Position numbers and translations under genes: made by a program
Assembly (NCBI GenBank): GCA_036336795.1
Contig: JAYZFL010000022.1
Location: 1-64,000, forward strand
Direction: 5' to 3'
DNA length: 64,000 nt
From: UBA822 sp036336795
Lineage (GTDB): Bacteria > Gemmatimonadota > Gemmatimonadetes > Longimicrobiales > Gaopeijiaceae
Notes under the pieces: model-generated
Databases searched by the model: none
Seen by the model: the letters and a program-made list of their open reading frames with translations, nothing else
Told to the model about the DNA's origin: nothing
Shown: positions 34,165 to 41,822 of the stretch, one piece after another
How positions within the stretch are numbered: position 1 is the first letter of the stretch
How the letters are laid out: each line of letters begins with the position of its first letter

Positions 34165-35400
34165 TCAGTCCTCTTGGACAAGCCTGGTCGCTACCCCAAC
34201 CGCAACCCAGGACATGAGTAGGAAGGTCCCGCCATAGCTAACAAAGGGGAGAGGTATACCGGTTACCGGAACCATACCGACGGTCATACCAACATTGACA
34301 AAGATGTGCATGAGCCAAGCGCCGAGGATACCGAAGATCACAAGACCTGCAAACGGATTTGCCTCCTCAGCGATCCTGATAAGCCGGTAGAGAATGAAAC
34401 TGAAGAGCGCCAACGTGAAAACGGTACCGATAAATCCGAGCTCTTCGCCAATGACTGAAAATATGAAGTCCGTATGCTGCTCCGGAAGAAAATCGAACGC
34501 CTTCTGTGTTCCCTGCGTGAAGCCCTTGCCACTCAATCCCCCACTGCCGATCGCCACCATAGACTGGACCAGGTGGTACCCTGCCCCTCTGGGATCAACG
34601 CTGGGATCCAGAAACACCAAGATCCGATTCTTCTGGTACTCAGCAAGTGAATTCCAGAGAGGATTGGCCACTGTCCCTACCGCTAAGTTCGCCAGAAGGA
34701 CCGAAAGGGATTCGACGAGAAAGAGCCTATACCGGAATAGGTACAGGGAAACGATGAGGACGAGAAAAAAGGCGGCCCAGATCATCGCATTATAGCTTAA
34801 CATGAGAGATGCAGCCGGACTCATGAGAAGTATAAGGAATCCCGTGGGGACTCCGGCCCAAAAAAGGGTCGCAAAGAGAATCCCTACAAATGCCAACACG
34901 GTGCCGAGATCAGGTTGGAGGACCACAAGCGCAAGAGGAAGCCCAACGATTGCCGTTGGAGCGACCAAAGCCCGAAGCGTCACCGGATCCTCCGGTCGGT
35001 TCGCCAAATATCTGGCGAGTGCCAGAACCGTAGCGAGTTTTGCCAATTCGGCCGGTTGAAACTGAAGGAAGCCCAGATCGAGAAAGCTCCGTACACCCGT
35101 AGCCGTACCCGATCCCTTCCCCACGAATAAGGTGATCACCAGAAGGAGAATACTAAAGATATAGGCAGGAACCGCGATCCACTCGAACCATCCAGCGCGC
35201 ACCTGGCGTACAGCCACGAAAACTCCGAGAGCCAAAGCCCACCAACGAGCCTGGCGCAACCAGGCACCCTCCGTAACGACGCTCGGGATGTTGAGAACAC
35301 CAGCTGAATAGATCATTCCGATACCAAAGACAGTCATGATTGAGACCGCCAGAAACAACGGCGGATCACCGACCAAGGGCTTAAAGATCCGACGGAGCAT
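34165..35400 (-). CDS. rodA: Rod-shape determining peptidoglycan polymerase RodA
   Basis: A SEDS-family polytopic membrane protein of 411 residues that polymerises lipid II for lateral wall growth together with PBP2. About ten hydrophobic helices are visible. SEDS signatures include LDLGFLQFQPAELAKLATVLALARYLA near 105 and QSMVAIGSGGLSGKGFTQGTQ near 270. FDFLPEQHTDFIFSVIGEELGF and the C-terminal TGIPLPFVSYGGTFLLMSW are also present. It lies 10 nt after mrdA. Confidence 0.96.
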   Translation of the reverse strand: MLRRIFKPLVGDPPLFLAVSIMTVFGIGMIYSAGVLNIPSVVTEGAWLRQARWWALALGVFVAVRQVRAGWFEWIAVPAYIFSILLLVITLFVGKGSGTATGVRSFLDLGFLQFQPAELAKLATVLALARYLANRPEDPVTLRALVAPTAIVGLPLALVVLQPDLGTVLAFVGILFATLFWAGVPTGFLILLMSPAASLMLSYNAMIWAAFFLVLIVSLYLFRYRLFLVESLSVLLANLAVGTVANPLWNSLAEYQKNRILVFLDPSVDPRGAGYHLVQSMVAIGSGGLSGKGFTQGTQKAFDFLPEQHTDFIFSVIGEELGFIGTVFTLALFSFILYRLIRIAEEANPFAGLVIFGILGAWLMHIFVNVGMTVGMVPVTGIPLPFVSYGGTFLLMSWVAVGVATRLVQED

Positions 35401-35409
35401 GGAGTGGCT

Positions 35410-37248
35410 CTAGTTCACCCACCGAGCCCACGGAGCAGAGACACCGGCTTCGACATGCTCCGCGAGCGTCTGGATCGTATCCATGGGGATCCCATATTTG
35501 CGACGGAGATAGAAGTCCGCCGTCTTGGCTACGATAGGCGCAGCCACCTCGGACCCACTCCCACCGAACTCCACCAGGGCGACGACAACGATCTCGGGAT
35601 CACCACCCCAGGGACCGGCCATTCCTGCGAACCAGGCGTGGGAGCGCTCAAGATCTTGGGCATTCTGACCACTTCCCGATTTGCCAAGAACTTCCCAGTG
35701 CTCTAGGGACGCCCAATACTGGGCCGTGCCGCCTGGTGCCGTCACCGCACGTAAACCCACTCGGAGTTGCTCAAGGCTTTCCTGAGATAAGTTGAGCCGC
35801 CACTCGTCCTCGGGATTGAGGTTCTCAATGATATGTGGAGCTGGAGCGGAGCCGTCTCTGGCCAGTGCCAAATAAAACTGCGCCATCTTGAGCGGCGTTT
35901 GCGAGTTCGGGCCCTGTCCAATGGCTAAACTTAGAACCTCACCCTCCATAGGCTGATATCCAAAACGCCGGTCCCAAAAATCCCTTTCGGACGGAAAGAT
36001 GCCACGACTCTCTTGGGGTAGATCGATCCCACACTGCTCGCTAAAGCCAATACGGGTACCTGCCTCTAATATCGGATCCAGGCCGATTCTGAGTCCAAGT
36101 TGATAGAAATAAACATTGCAAGAATGAGCGATTGCCCCAGCGAGATCGAGAAATCCATGACCTTCGGAGAGCCAGCAGCCACGATATACACCTCCGTATT
36201 CCATACCGCCTGTACATGGGATCGGCATCTCTTCGTGCGGCCCGACAACCCCCAGATCCAAGGCGATCCCCGCGGTCGCAAGTTTCCATGTAGACGCGGG
36301 CGGATAGAGCCCCATCACAGTCCGGTTGAGAAGGGGCATTTGAGGATCGGATTGAAGGGATTTCCACTCCTCATCGCTCATACCTCCCACGAAAGCATTG
36401 GGATCGAACGTCGGTGCCGAATACAGTGCTAACACACCTCCATCGTCCGGATCCAGGGCTACGACAGCTCCGGGGAGCGAATCCGGAAAGATATGGTGTA
36501 TCCACTCCATTAACTCTAGATCGAGCGTGAGATGGATGTTCTCGCCGGGCTCTCCGGAATCTTCTTCGTTCCCCGCGAGTGGACCGACAATCCGGCCCCT
36601 CGCATCAACCTCTAGATAACGTGTGCCTCGACGACCCTGGAGCCTCTCCTCATACTGTCTCTCAATCCCAACTTTTCCCACTAGGATCCCCTGCTCATAA
36701 TCGGCGAAACGGTCCGACGCGAGCTCCTCCGCAGTGATCTCAGTCACGTAGCCCAATACGTGCGACATGGCTTCACCACTGATGTATCGCCGTTTCGGTC
36801 TCGTTTCAATGAAGACGCCGGGAAATTTTTCCCTCTGCTCTTCGAGCACAGAGACGGCCGAGAAATCGGCATCGTAATCCACGACTAATGGCTCGTGCCG
36901 GCGCACACGCTCCATTAGGATTTCAATCCTCTCATCTGAGATCCCCAGGTGGGGTTTCAGTTCTTCGAGGGATTGCCGAGTAGCCTCCCGAGATCCCCGG
37001 AGGATGTAAACCACGTAGCCTGGTACATTGTCGACAACCACCCGTCCATGTCGGTCAAAAACCGTTCCTCGTGGAACCTCAACCGGTAACGGCCGTAGTC
37101 GATTAGACTCGGACCGAAGTGTGTAGTCACTCGATTGCAGCATTTGAACCCGGAAAAACTGAACTAGAAGGGATCCAAAAATTACAGCCACTATTGCGAG
37201 TGCCCCAGCAGCCCGGTGTTGCCTCCGATGGGGGTGTTGAGCGTTCAT
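35410..37248 (-). CDS. mrdA: Penicillin-binding protein 2 (elongation transpeptidase)
   Basis: A 612-residue class B PBP that crosslinks peptidoglycan with RodA. One N-terminal transmembrane helix (AGALAIVAVIFGSLLVQFF) precedes the dimerisation domain with RGTVFDRHGRVV near 60. The transpeptidase motifs are S319-T-W-K322 (nucleophile Ser319), SCN in AIAHSCNVYFY, and KSGSGQ near the C-terminus. The ATG at 37248 overlaps the mreD stop (ATGA). It is the target class of mecillinam-type beta-lactams. Confidence 0.95.
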   Translation of the reverse strand: MNAQHPHRRQHRAAGALAIVAVIFGSLLVQFFRVQMLQSSDYTLRSESNRLRPLPVEVPRGTVFDRHGRVVVDNVPGYVVYILRGSREATRQSLEELKPHLGISDERIEILMERVRRHEPLVVDYDADFSAVSVLEEQREKFPGVFIETRPKRRYISGEAMSHVLGYVTEITAEELASDRFADYEQGILVGKVGIERQYEERLQGRRGTRYLEVDARGRIVGPLAGNEEDSGEPGENIHLTLDLELMEWIHHIFPDSLPGAVVALDPDDGGVLALYSAPTFDPNAFVGGMSDEEWKSLQSDPQMPLLNRTVMGLYPPASTWKLATAGIALDLGVVGPHEEMPIPCTGGMEYGGVYRGCWLSEGHGFLDLAGAIAHSCNVYFYQLGLRIGLDPILEAGTRIGFSEQCGIDLPQESRGIFPSERDFWDRRFGYQPMEGEVLSLAIGQGPNSQTPLKMAQFYLALARDGSAPAPHIIENLNPEDEWRLNLSQESLEQLRVGLRAVTAPGGTAQYWASLEHWEVLGKSGSGQNAQDLERSHAWFAGMAGPWGGDPEIVVVALVEFGGSGSEVAAPIVAKTADFYLRRKYGIPMDTIQTLAEHVEAGVSAPWARWVN

Positions 37249-37730
37249 CGGGTGGTCTCCCAACCCGGTCCGATGACGGAAACCACAACTAGTCCGACCA
37301 CCGTAGCGTACACAGCAGCGATCGGAGCCTGGACCAACATAGCATCGACAAAGGGTTCTCTCATACGTTCCCCTACCGAGATCCAGTGAAGGAGATCCCT
37401 ACTCCATTTTCCGAGGAGAAGATACGAGACGAGAAACACGAGTGAGTCCCCAACGAAGAAGTCTCGAGTTCGAGCACCAGCTGCACCAACGAGGGTCAGA
37501 GCAAGCGTATTGGCCCCGAAAGTCAAAACAGAGAATGCGTCATCCAGAAGGCCCAACACAAAGCCAAGAGCTGCACCTCGCCCTACCCCCCCTACCTCTC
37601 TCACTGCAATCAGAAGCGAAATCACTAACAGATCAGGTGCGTTCCGTCCAATTCCCAGACTGAGATGAAGTAGAAAGTGGACAATGATCAGGAGACATAC
37701 GAGGCCCCAGGCCCAGCCAACCGGCCTCAC
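37245..37730 (-). CDS. mreD: Rod-shape determining protein MreD
   Basis: A 161-residue integral membrane protein with five hydrophobic helices. The conserved features are ILIVHFLLHLSLGIGRNAPDLLVISLLIAV and GAALGFVLGLLDDAFS, as in MreD. It is part of the elongasome linking MreB/MreC to RodA/PBP2. It overlaps mreC and mrdA by 4 nt each, the standard mreBCD-mrdA order. Confidence 0.9.
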   Translation of the reverse strand: MRPVGWAWGLVCLLIIVHFLLHLSLGIGRNAPDLLVISLLIAVREVGGVGRGAALGFVLGLLDDAFSVLTFGANTLALTLVGAAGARTRDFFVGDSLVFLVSYLLLGKWSRDLLHWISVGERMREPFVDAMLVQAPIAAVYATVVGLVVVSVIGPGWETTR

Positions 37731-38659
37731 CAGCCCGGCCCACCCGTTGGGGTCTCGCCCGGGTCATTTCCTCTGTTTCCTTCCCGGCCAGGTGCCACGG
37801 GAGAGATGGAATCTTCTAGTCCCCACCAGGCCGATCCGTCGAGCGTCTCACTACCGGACACAAGCGCGAGGACGTGCGTGGCCTGGCCCGGCTCCACAAA
37901 GGGCCGCAGCCAGTAAGACCGACTCCATCCAGCCCTCGCTTCTGCCTCCCTCTCCACGGAACCGATCGGAATTCCACGAGGGAAGACACCACCGAGGCCG
38001 CTCGTCACCAGGATCGTCCCCGAGTTAAGTCGTTGATAGAACGGAATGCCGTCAACAAGTAGTTGGGTTTCTTCGCGAAACCGCCCCTGGGATGCTTGAA
38101 CTAAACCGTAGATCGAGCCGTCCAACGTCATCGAGCTGACCCTAAACTGGGGGTGACTCCAATCCATCCCGACCGAACTCGTCGCTCTCGCTTCTCTCAC
38201 GACCCCTAGAAGTCCTTGTCCCACGACCACGGGTGTATTGACCTTAATGCCTCGTCGTGTTCCCGCATCTAGAAGAAACATGCTTTGGGAGCCCGGAGTT
38301 CCTGGACGTATGACACCCGCAGCCACGTACTCAGAAGGAAGTCTCCGAGACAACTCCAGAAGATTGCGCAAGCCATCATTCTGCTCCGCCAGTGTGTTCT
38401 GGCTTGAAATAACGGAAGAAAGAGAATCCACCAAGGCTTGGAGTCTCTCGGTATCGGCAGCATGGAGTCGGGTTTGGGTCAGCATCTCCTGTGCCATGAC
38501 GAACGGTCGGAGAAAGCTTCCTTGTATTAAGGACGCTATCTTCTGCTGAGATTCATCCGGCAAATACAGCACGAACAACGAAAGAGCAAACAAACTGAGA
38601 GCCGCTAACTCACCTCGACTCGGTTTGGAATCTTTAACGTCGGTCTGAAAGGATGCCAT
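37727..38659 (-). CDS. mreC: Rod-shape determining protein MreC
   Basis: A 310-residue periplasmic elongasome protein. An N-terminal transmembrane helix (LAALSLFALSLFVLYL) is followed by a coiled coil (about 55-105, DTERLQALVDSLSSVISSQNTLAEQN). The beta-domain pair comes next, with VIRPGTPGSQSMFLLDAGTRRGIKVNTPVV and GLVQASQGRFREETQLLV. The C-terminus is Pro/Gly-rich and short. It follows mreB by 56 nt and overlaps mreD by 4 nt. Confidence 0.93.
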   Translation of the reverse strand: MASFQTDVKDSKPSRGELAALSLFALSLFVLYLPDESQQKIASLIQGSFLRPFVMAQEMLTQTRLHAADTERLQALVDSLSSVISSQNTLAEQNDGLRNLLELSRRLPSEYVAAGVIRPGTPGSQSMFLLDAGTRRGIKVNTPVVVGQGLLGVVREARATSSVGMDWSHPQFRVSSMTLDGSIYGLVQASQGRFREETQLLVDGIPFYQRLNSGTILVTSGLGGVFPRGIPIGSVEREAEARAGWSRSYWLRPFVEPGQATHVLALVSGSETLDGSAWWGLEDSISPVAPGREGNRGNDPGETPTGGPGW

Positions 38660-38715
38660 AAACTCCGCGACACCATGAAGTGAGCAGGCCAGTCAGGGTA
38701 GGCGAGCACTCTGTG

Positions 38716-39738
38716 TTACAAGGTCAGCACAGTCCGGTATTTTTGAAGGTCGTCTAGAATCCTTCCCGCACCGCGCACAACGCAACTCAGGGGCTCTTCG
38801 TCCACATGAATCGGTAGGTTGGTCTCATGTTGTAGAAGACGGTCGAGACCTCGGATGAGTGCACCCCCTCCAGTCATCACGATTCCGCGATCGACGATGT
38901 CACTCGACAGTTCCGGCGGCGTGATCTCAAGGGCCCGACGTACTGCCTCGACAACAGATTGGATCGGTTCCTGGATACACTCGCGAATCTCCTGTGAATT
39001 CACGTACACCGTCTTTGGAATACCACTAACGAGATCACGGCCCTTCACATCCATTTCCCGCTCCTCCCCCACGTCGAAAGCGGAGCCGATCTGGATTTTT
39101 ATGGCTTCTGCCGTCGGTTCTCCTATCAGCAGATTATAGTTCTTCCGTAGAAAGGTCACTACAGCCAAGTCGAACTCATCACCGCCAACGCGGATAGATG
39201 TGTTGGATACGATACCCGCCAGGGCAATAACAGCGATTTCAGTCGTACCGCCGCCGATATCGATCACCATGTTTCCCGTCGGGGTCTCGACCGGCAACCC
39301 GACACCAATCGCCGCTGCCATCGGCTCCGCAACCATAAAGACTTCCTTCGCACCCGCAGACATCGCGCTAGAGCGCACCGCACGGCGCTCAAGCTCAGTG
39401 ATCCCGGACGGAACACCGACAACCACTCTCGGCTTAATGCGAAACACCCTCTTCGCCGTCACCTGTTTGAGGAAGTGCCGAAGCATCAATTCGGTAACGT
39501 CAACGTCAGCTATGACGCCATCCTTAAGAGGCCGAACCGCCTCGATCGCCTCCGGGGTCCGACCAAGCATTCGCTTGGCTTCAAGACCGATGGCCATGAC
39601 GCGACCGGAACTCTTCTCGACAGCCACGACGGACGGTTCGTTTAAGACGATCCCCTCACCTTTCACGTAGACGAGGGTATTGGCCGTACCCAGATCCACT
39701 GCGATATCGTTCACGGGGATCAGTCGACCCGTTTCCAA
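38716..39738 (-). CDS. mreB: Rod-shape determining protein MreB
   Basis: A bacterial actin of 340 residues directing lateral wall synthesis. NDIAVDLGTANTLVYVKG is phosphate loop 1. GNMVIDIGGGTTEIAVIAL is phosphate loop 2, and GIVMTGGGALIRGLDRLL is the adenosine loop. The start is uncertain: the TTG at 39738 has no ribosome-binding site, whereas AAGGA sits at 39769-39773. The frame stays open there, reading ILDFKQWLE, without an ATG, GTG or TTG at the right distance. A GTG just before NDIAV is another option. It heads the mreBCD-mrdA-rodA series. Confidence 0.96.
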   Translation of the reverse strand: METGRLIPVNDIAVDLGTANTLVYVKGEGIVLNEPSVVAVEKSSGRVMAIGLEAKRMLGRTPEAIEAVRPLKDGVIADVDVTELMLRHFLKQVTAKRVFRIKPRVVVGVPSGITELERRAVRSSAMSAGAKEVFMVAEPMAAAIGVGLPVETPTGNMVIDIGGGTTEIAVIALAGIVSNTSIRVGGDEFDLAVVTFLRKNYNLLIGEPTAEAIKIQIGSAFDVGEEREMDVKGRDLVSGIPKTVYVNSQEIRECIQEPIQSVVEAVRRALEITPPELSSDIVDRGIVMTGGGALIRGLDRLLQHETNLPIHVDEEPLSCVVRGAGRILDDLQKYRTVLTL

Positions 39739-39784
39739 CCACTGCTTGAAGTCTAGGATTACGAAGATTCCTTATGGTAGCTGT

Positions 39785-39815
39785 ATCTTAGAAGATTCAC
39801 AGTAAACTGTCTCAA
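39785..39815 (-). promoter_or_regulatory. Candidate promoter of the mre operon
   Basis: TTGAGA (39810-39815) and TAAGAT (39785-39790) on the minus strand, with a long 19-nt spacer, lie in the 146-nt gap between dut and mreB. It is a reasonable but not strong match. Confidence 0.3.
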
Positions 39816-39884
39816 GATGCTTGTGTGAGATGTGGCGTCAAGTCATTGTGAAACTGTCAGTTGCGGTGCCTGACCCACACTCCT

Positions 39885-40331
39885 TCATTCCAAGCCGGTG
39901 CTTCCGAAGCCGTCCTGACCTCTCTCCGTGGTACTCAGCTCTGATACCTCAACCATAGCCGGAGTCGAGAAACGCTGAAACACCAACTGCGCAATGCGAT
40001 CTCCTCGTAGGATCGGCACACTCTCCGGACCTCCATTCTTCAAGATAATGCGAAGCTCTCCCCGGTAGTCAGGATCAATCGTACCCGGGCTGTTAGGTAG
40101 CGTGATCCCATATCGCAGCGCGAGGCCAGACCGAGGCCGAATCTGACACTCCATGCCCTCCGGCAACTCCATTATCAGACCGGTCGAGACGAGCCGGATT
40201 TCCTGTGGCTCAAGAACGAAGTCCGTCTCCGCCGAGCGCACGTCGTACCCTGCCGCTTGCTCTGTGGCACGCGATGGGAGCGGAATATCCAGATTGTTTG
40301 GCAACCGTCGAAGATGGACCCGATCACTCAT
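39885..40331 (-). CDS. dut: dUTP diphosphatase
   Basis: A trimeric dUTPase of 148 residues giving dUMP and keeping uracil out of DNA. All five motifs are visible: AAGYDVRSAE, PRSGLALRYGITL, NSPGTIDPDYRGELRII, RGDRIAQLVF, and the glycine-rich C-terminal ERGQDGFGSTG. The ATG at 40331 gives the family length. Its first bases overlap the 3' end of an alanine dehydrogenase remnant. No clear ribosome-binding site is seen, perhaps because the upstream DNA derives from that remnant. Confidence 0.95.
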   Translation of the reverse strand: MSDRVHLRRLPNNLDIPLPSRATEQAAGYDVRSAETDFVLEPQEIRLVSTGLIMELPEGMECQIRPRSGLALRYGITLPNSPGTIDPDYRGELRIILKNGGPESVPILRGDRIAQLVFQRFSTPAMVEVSELSTTERGQDGFGSTGLE

Positions 40332-40470
40332 CGGTAAAGCCACTGTCCTCACCCACTCCAGTTTCGATGAGCACTCAATGACCCTCCTGAGTAAGAGCTT
40401 CTGCACCGGCCGGAATCAGCGACACGGGATACTCTTCCGGATTGACCTCCTTCGGCACGCTAATCAGCAT
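40324..40470 (-). pseudogene. ald: Alanine dehydrogenase N-terminal remnant
   Basis: From the ATG at 40470 the minus strand reads MLISVPKEVNPEEYPVSL, then IPAGAEALTQEGH. A TGA (40375-40377) follows, then VLIETGVGEDSGFTDE and a second TGA (40324-40326). This matches the start of alanine dehydrogenase/transhydrogenase alpha chains (consensus M-I-GVPKE-...-RVALTPAG-..L...GH-VL-E-GAG-GSGF-DE) over about 47 residues. The stop sits at a variable position and the conserved substrate-binding Arg of RVALTP is replaced by Pro. The remaining 320 or so residues are missing, and dut starts inside the last codons. I infer a deleted, decayed gene between the M16 peptidase gene and dut. Confidence 0.75.
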
Positions 40471-40503
40471 ATTACTCAGGGGTAAAGGCGGAAACAGTCT
40501 CAC

Positions 40504-41721
40504 TCATGGACCCAGACTCAACACGTACTGGTCGTCAGGATTAAAGTAGGTCGTGCATACCTTTTTTACCTGATCCATCGTTACCACCTCGATCCGTCCC
40601 AGTGAATCATCAAGACTCCGATACGGTTCATCTCGAAGAGCAAAGCCCATGGTACGAAGGAGCCGTGCACCAGTCGATTCCATTGACAGCACGAGCTGCC
40701 CACTCGCCTGGCTCTTGGCCTGGTCGAGCTCTCGTTGAGAGAGCCCGCTTTCGTAAAGGTGGCGATACTCGGAGAATATGGTTTCGAGCGTTCGATCCGC
40801 AGTCTCCGGCCTTGTTGCGACATATACTCCAGCACTCCCAGCCCTGCTATAGAAAGTCTGAAACGAGAAGATAACATAGGCCAACGCCAACTCCTCTCGG
40901 ACCCGCTGGAAAAGTCGGGAGCTCATCCCGCCACCGAATGCTACCGAAATCAACCCTAGGACAACTCGTATCGGGTCAGCGTAGGCAGGCGTTGCCCCGG
41001 CCAGAACCAAGTGGGTCTGACTCGTAGTCCTCTGGACAGAATCGAGTCCCACCATATTTCCGTCCGGATCCTCAACCTCCGGTGAGAGAATCCCTGCAGG
41101 GGCCTCACCAAAAAATCCTTCTACTAGATCCACTACGTGGTGATGTTCAATGTCCCCGGCACAGCCGACGAGGATGTTACAACCGCGGTAACACTCTTCG
41201 TGGATTCGCCTCAAGTCGTCGATTCCGAGAGAGCTAACGGTGTCACGGGTTCCGAGAATGGGGCGCCCATAAACGTGTCCTTTCCAAAACCGTAACCCGT
41301 GCAGCTCGAAAACCAGGTCATCCGGGGTGTCTTCAACACCCGCAATTTCCTCTAGCACCACATCTCGCTCAAGCTCAAGGTCATCAGTTTCGAGGCGAGG
41401 GTGCAGTACTAGGTCTGCCAGCACGTCCAGTGCAATCTCTAAATGGTCGTCTAGGATGAGGGCCTGATAACTCGTATACTCCCGAGTCGTATAAGCATCC
41501 AAGGATCCACCCAACGACTCGAGCGAAAGAGCGATTTCGTGGGCACTTCGCCTCTCGGTCCCCTTGAAGACGAGATGCTCAAGGAGGTGACTCACACCAC
41601 CGAGCTCCGGTGGCTCATGAGCTGAACCTTGCCGAACCCAGACACCTATAGCTGTAGACCGCACCCCACGAACTCGTTCGGTAACTACCCGAACACCGTT
41701 GTCCAGCACCGACTCAAGCAT
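40504..41721 (-). CDS. M16-family zinc peptidase (processing-peptidase-like)
   Basis: 405 residues. The inverted zinc motif HLLEH (45-49) is followed by the distal Glu in the conserved ELERDVVLEEIAGVEDTPDD, near 120. The C-terminal half (GMSSRLFQRVREELALAYVI) is the second M16 domain, with the R/Y substrate-binding pair. It is of the bacterial YmxG/mitochondrial processing peptidase-beta type. There is no signal peptide, so it is probably cytosolic. Its place between pnp and dut mirrors the Bacillus pnp-ymxG-dut neighbourhood. Confidence 0.92.
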   Translation of the reverse strand: MLESVLDNGVRVVTERVRGVRSTAIGVWVRQGSAHEPPELGGVSHLLEHLVFKGTERRSAHEIALSLESLGGSLDAYTTREYTSYQALILDDHLEIALDVLADLVLHPRLETDDLELERDVVLEEIAGVEDTPDDLVFELHGLRFWKGHVYGRPILGTRDTVSSLGIDDLRRIHEECYRGCNILVGCAGDIEHHHVVDLVEGFFGEAPAGILSPEVEDPDGNMVGLDSVQRTTSQTHLVLAGATPAYADPIRVVLGLISVAFGGGMSSRLFQRVREELALAYVIFSFQTFYSRAGSAGVYVATRPETADRTLETIFSEYRHLYESGLSQRELDQAKSQASGQLVLSMESTGARLLRTMGFALRDEPYRSLDDSLGRIEVVTMDQVKKVCTTYFNPDDQYVLSLGP

Positions 41722-41822
41722 CGGCTTTCTATACTCGTTGATAGAATCTGGGGATAGCTAGAACCAACGGCCCATCTCCTGGACCGACACAGGTAATTGG
41801 GTGCCCTTTCAACTGAGCGCTC

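Noticed and set aside
40375..40377. In-frame TGA in the ald stub as a selenocysteine codon, given selA in the window
   Set aside because: The position is variable in Ald (usually a basic or acidic residue), the frame stops again 17 codons later, and most of the protein is missing. Decay explains it better.
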